Made by a program: the position numbers and the translations under genes
Part shown: positions 62,201 to 64,000 of the stretch, piece after piece
Layout of the letters: each line of letters begins with the position of its first letter
Numbering within the stretch: the stretch's first letter is position 1
Source of the DNA: Mucilaginibacter flavidus
GTDB lineage: Bacteria > Bacteroidota > Bacteroidia > Sphingobacteriales > Sphingobacteriaceae
Assembly (NCBI RefSeq): GCF_024055575.1
Contig: NZ_JAMXOE010000002.1
Location: 682,001 to 746,000 of the forward strand
Length of the DNA: 64,000 bases
Direction: 5' to 3'
The notes under the pieces: model-generated
What the model saw: only the letters and a program-made list of their open reading frames with translations
Databases searched by the model: none
Told to the model about the DNA's origin: nothing

Positions 62201-63736
62201 GATATAGGTGTAACTGTTAACTATCTTAAAACGCCTTACCTGGTTAGTGATACCGTTGAAGTTGCGAACAGTGTAGTGAAAATTAACAGCATGCGGCTTA
62301 GGGATACCAGAAATGGATATGGCGATGTTACCGGCACTGTTGACTTAACCGACCTTACCAACCCCGATATCGAGGTAGAAGTAAACGCCCACAACCTGAT
62401 GGCGCTTAATACCAATTTTAAAGATAATCACTTGTATTATGGTACAGCCTTTGGCACCGGCCGTTTCAGCTTTAACGGCCCGGTTGATAACATGAAGATT
62501 GATATTAAAGCCAGCACCGAAGCCGGAACGATATTTAATATCCCACTAAACACTTCGGTAACTGTTGGCGATTACGATTTTATAAAATTTGTGAGCCATA
62601 ACGACACTACAAAAGCTGCGCCTAAAAAACTTGCTTTTAACGGGGTGACTTTAAATTTCGACCTTACAGTTGACGAAAAAACCGTTGTAAAAATAACTAC
62701 CGACTACGGCGTGCTTGAAGGCAGCGGACAAGCGAAGGATTTGCGGCTCAACATAAACAGCCTTGGAGATTTTGAAATGTTTGGCAGCTTTTTAATTACC
62801 TCGGGAAAATTTGAGTTTACGGCGAAGAATTTTATCAGCAAAAACTTTACTGTAAACCAGGGTGGTACCATCCGCTGGACGGGCAGCCCGTCGAACGCAT
62901 CGATAAACCTGAATGCAATTTACGAGGTGCGTGCCGACATACAGCCGTTATACCAGGCGGCCGGCTCACAGTCGCCGAAAGGGCGCTCGCTGGCATTGGT
63001 GCAGGCCGAACTGATATTAACCAAAACACTGTTACAGCCAACTATCGATTTCGACTTTAATTTCCCGCTCGACCCATCAATTAAAGAGGATTTGAGCACT
63101 TACCTTGCCGATAACAACAACCGCAGCCAGCAGGCGCTGAGCATTATTGTAAGGCGCAACTTTAGCAACGGCGCCAACAGCAACCTAACCAACCAGGTGT
63201 TGGGTACGGCCGGGGAGGCGGTTAGCGAGTTTGCATTTAATAAACTCAACAGCTTTATATCGCAGTCGAACATCAAAAATCTCGATTTAAACATCCGGTC
63301 GTTTAATGACCTGGGAGTGTCGTACAGGTTTAAAAACAGGCTGATACTTACGGGTAGCCTGTTCAACTCCTCATTAGGCAGCAGCAGCGATTTGTTTAAT
63401 AACAATACCAGCTTGTTTAACTCCAGCTTTAGCCAACTGACCAAGGACTTTGAAGCGCAATATCTTATCCGTAAAGATGGCAATTTGAGCGCCAGGTACT
63501 CGTATCGTGTACTGAACAGTACAACGCTTAACGCGCTGAGGGGTAACTTAACCGAGCAATATGTAAATGGTATCGGTCTGGTTTATCAGCGCGATTTTGA
63601 CACCTTCGGCGAGTTTATTCGGAACTTTTTCCGCAGTGGCACCAGGCGGACTGCGCCGGTTAACCCAACACCAATTCCCCCAACAAGTAAAACACCGCCG
63701 GTTACACCCGCCGTTAAGCCCGATGACGAGGAATAG
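59282..63736 (+). CDS. tamB: TamB-like translocation/assembly protein
   Basis: The 1484-residue protein has an N-terminal membrane anchor and a long periplasmic part made of repeated beta segments, ending in a DUF490/TamB domain (GRSLALVQAELILTKTLL; DPSIKEDLSTYLADNNNR). TamB-like proteins form a bridge-like hydrophobic groove that carries lipids or helps outer-membrane protein assembly. The called TTG start at 59282 would cut the anchor short; in-frame codons upstream, from an ATT at 59246, encode KKALKIALSIVLVI, a better positive-charge-then-helix start. So the true N-terminus is probably a non-standard start. The C-terminus is proline-rich. Confidence 0.9.
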   Translation: MVILLIFSILLLVFQYKPVQTWAAKKAAGYLSEKFKTTVSIDGLYIKPFSSVVLEGFYVLDKQKDTLLSTPKLEIDLAGFSLFSSIKNKIIDFKLIQLDNGSAYLKKQSDSTSNLKFIIDALSGPPDTTKSKPWHVEFEKIAINNFHFRFKNMLVDTVIKGINFDDLDVKHFSAVIKNMDLTNHLFKGNVTNLTLKEKSGFYLKRFNADATIDSNQILAQNLFIQTNHSTLKNYFRMKFKSFDDVGAHIEDKVYMDGDFKSSRISSTDIAYFTDGLENVRFDLGVDGRINGYVNNLKAKQLTITGAKATYIRGDFNLKGLPDWDNTFLELNFDQVATNKADLDFLYSNFVGKRFAKTPDIIAKFGNVNFSGRFTGLQNDFVAYGTFKTKLGSFDSDINLKINKAGTPSYSGKLNTNAFDLGELLDEPDLGRITMNANVKGSGDDLKTLNENVDAKISELTFKGYNYHNLALNGTFAKKIASGKLTINDKKIKLNGSGSVDLNPALPVYAFNGNINEAHLHDLKILNDTITFTTQIKANFSGNDLSNITGEAALQKIRIVDPRNNYVLDSLDITATGKGNQRAINLKSDFADGYIKGSYDLATLPSYFKTIVKKYIPSLKTEIVTPKPQDFSFNLTLKNIDPLIAIFVPNLKIPDQGTFIGEFNSEKKTATLSSYIKTIQYDKIVFHDFIIDEGTTDGYLGLNLSLNKVNITDSLFIKNITVTNFLKNDSLNFNVKLSDKDAVNQLDLYGLVQFGRDTTAKLHILPSDVILERQNWKIVEKTRIKFLDGKTQVEGFELSNGQQKVKIDGFVSDNPADKLKLTFQKFSMATLNQLTKTAGIQMHGSLNGDVNLSSILKTPGVDAKLGIDSLMMNKTLVGDVKITSTLGNDRKQADVNINIKNHGLETMNLAGVYQIGHDTEDNLNFDVKMDQTEAIIFEPFIKDLVSNVKGTVSSNLKLTGPVSKPKLNGTVSLNDIGVTVNYLKTPYLVSDTVEVANSVVKINSMRLRDTRNGYGDVTGTVDLTDLTNPDIEVEVNAHNLMALNTNFKDNHLYYGTAFGTGRFSFNGPVDNMKIDIKASTEAGTIFNIPLNTSVTVGDYDFIKFVSHNDTTKAAPKKLAFNGVTLNFDLTVDEKTVVKITTDYGVLEGSGQAKDLRLNINSLGDFEMFGSFLITSGKFEFTAKNFISKNFTVNQGGTIRWTGSPSNASINLNAIYEVRADIQPLYQAAGSQSPKGRSLALVQAELILTKTLLQPTIDFDFNFPLDPSIKEDLSTYLADNNNRSQQALSIIVRRNFSNGANSNLTNQVLGTAGEAVSEFAFNKLNSFISQSNIKNLDLNIRSFNDLGVSYRFKNRLILTGSLFNSSLGSSSDLFNNNTSLFNSSFSQLTKDFEAQYLIRKDGNLSARYSYRVLNSTTLNALRGNLTEQYVNGIGLVYQRDFDTFGEFIRNFFRSGTRRTAPVNPTPIPPTSKTPPVTPAVKPDDEE

Positions 63737-63747
63737 TAGTTTGAAGT

Positions 63748-63864
63748 CTTAAGTCGAAAGTCTCAAATCCTGAGTGAAAACCGATGATCGGTTTAAGACT
63801 TCTGACTTTAATCTTTTTGACTCAAGGCTTTCGACTTAAGACTTTAGGCTTAGTACTCAAGACT
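63748..63864. repeat. AGTCTTAAGTCGAAAGTC-type inverted repeat
   Basis: GTCTTAAGTCGAAAG near 63753 and CTTTCGACTTAAGAC near 63828 are perfect complements of 15 bases. The inside is rich in related GACTT and ACTCAAG motifs. It is related to 50225-50265 and probably works as a convergent terminator between tamB and the RibA-domain gene. Confidence 0.7.
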
Positions 63865-63869
63865 TAAAC

Positions 63870-64000
63870 TCAATGATCGAGCATAATGGTATGGTCCATT
63901 TTATCGCGCTTGGTACGCAAGTAGACTTCGTTATGTGGGTTCGATGCAATTTCGATAGGTACATTCTCGACCACTTCAAGACCATAGCCTATCAGGCCTG
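63870..64000 (-). CDS. ribBA: GTP cyclohydrolase II domain, C-terminal end (RibA/RibBA, partial)
   Basis: The minus-strand frame ends with a stop at 63870-63872 and reads, from the window edge, [20 protein letters not shown], then [16 protein letters not shown]. This is the C-terminal end of GTP cyclohydrolase II, either RibA or the two-domain RibBA that also makes 3,4-dihydroxy-2-butanone 4-phosphate, for riboflavin synthesis. Bacteroidota usually have the fusion. Only about 43 residues are inside the window. Confidence 0.85.
   Translation of the reverse strand, partial: GLIGYGLEVVENVPIEIASNPHNEVYLRTKRDKMDHTIMLDH

Overview
The window looks like chromosome of a Bacteroidota bacterium close to Mucilaginibacter/Pedobacter (Sphingobacteriaceae). 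I base this on a PorP/SprF type IX secretion protein, TonB and CzcCBA proteins of Bacteroidota type, several promoters with the TAnnTTTG -7 box, mostly weak Shine-Dalgarno sites, and families of short palindromic repeats typical of this group. The species call is inference; no 16S or marker gene was searched.

Layout. 0-7 kb holds small proteins, a DoxX/ArsR/SRPBCC/VOC operon with a visible promoter and operator, a YiaA/B membrane protein, a helical-repeat protein of unknown function and a DUF1963 protein. 7.2-9.1 kb is the most unusual part. A broken Ro60/Rsr (TROVE) gene, missing its middle, is followed by seven tandem non-coding RNAs. All seven share one two-stem architecture with compensatory changes, and six carry a tRNA-type T-arm. 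I read them as a cluster of bacterial Y RNAs, several of them with a circularly permuted tRNA elbow. 9.1-12.7 kb is a chromate-resistance operon: ChrA, a ChrB-domain protein, a DUF1259 protein and a ChrB-AraC fusion regulator. 13.4-27.1 kb is a metal region: a TonB receptor, a YncE-like propeller, an MFS exporter, CzcCBA and a two-component system. 27-34 kb has a DoxX protein, PorP/SprF, a CheB-CheR-histidine kinase hybrid and three gene remnants (ThuA, an antitoxin-like ORF, GH92).

34.3-37.2 kb is a compact cassette of an FkbH-like HAD-IIIC enzyme, a methyltransferase and an acyl carrier protein. At 47.4-50.1 kb lies an SGNH, MBOAT and VOC cassette; the two may act together in acyl modification of a surface glycan (inference). 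The rest is mostly housekeeping: M1 and M28 peptidases, HupE/UreJ, a kelch-like lipoprotein, a Cys/Met-metabolism PLP enzyme with an APC permease, a zinc-ribbon/SPFH pair, threonine synthase, a patatin phospholipase, TsaD divergent from TamB, and the 3' end of a RibA-domain gene at the right edge.

Repeat families are scattered between genes. One family, with C5/G5-rich ends, sits three times within and beside the Y RNA cluster and a fourth time beside tsaD.
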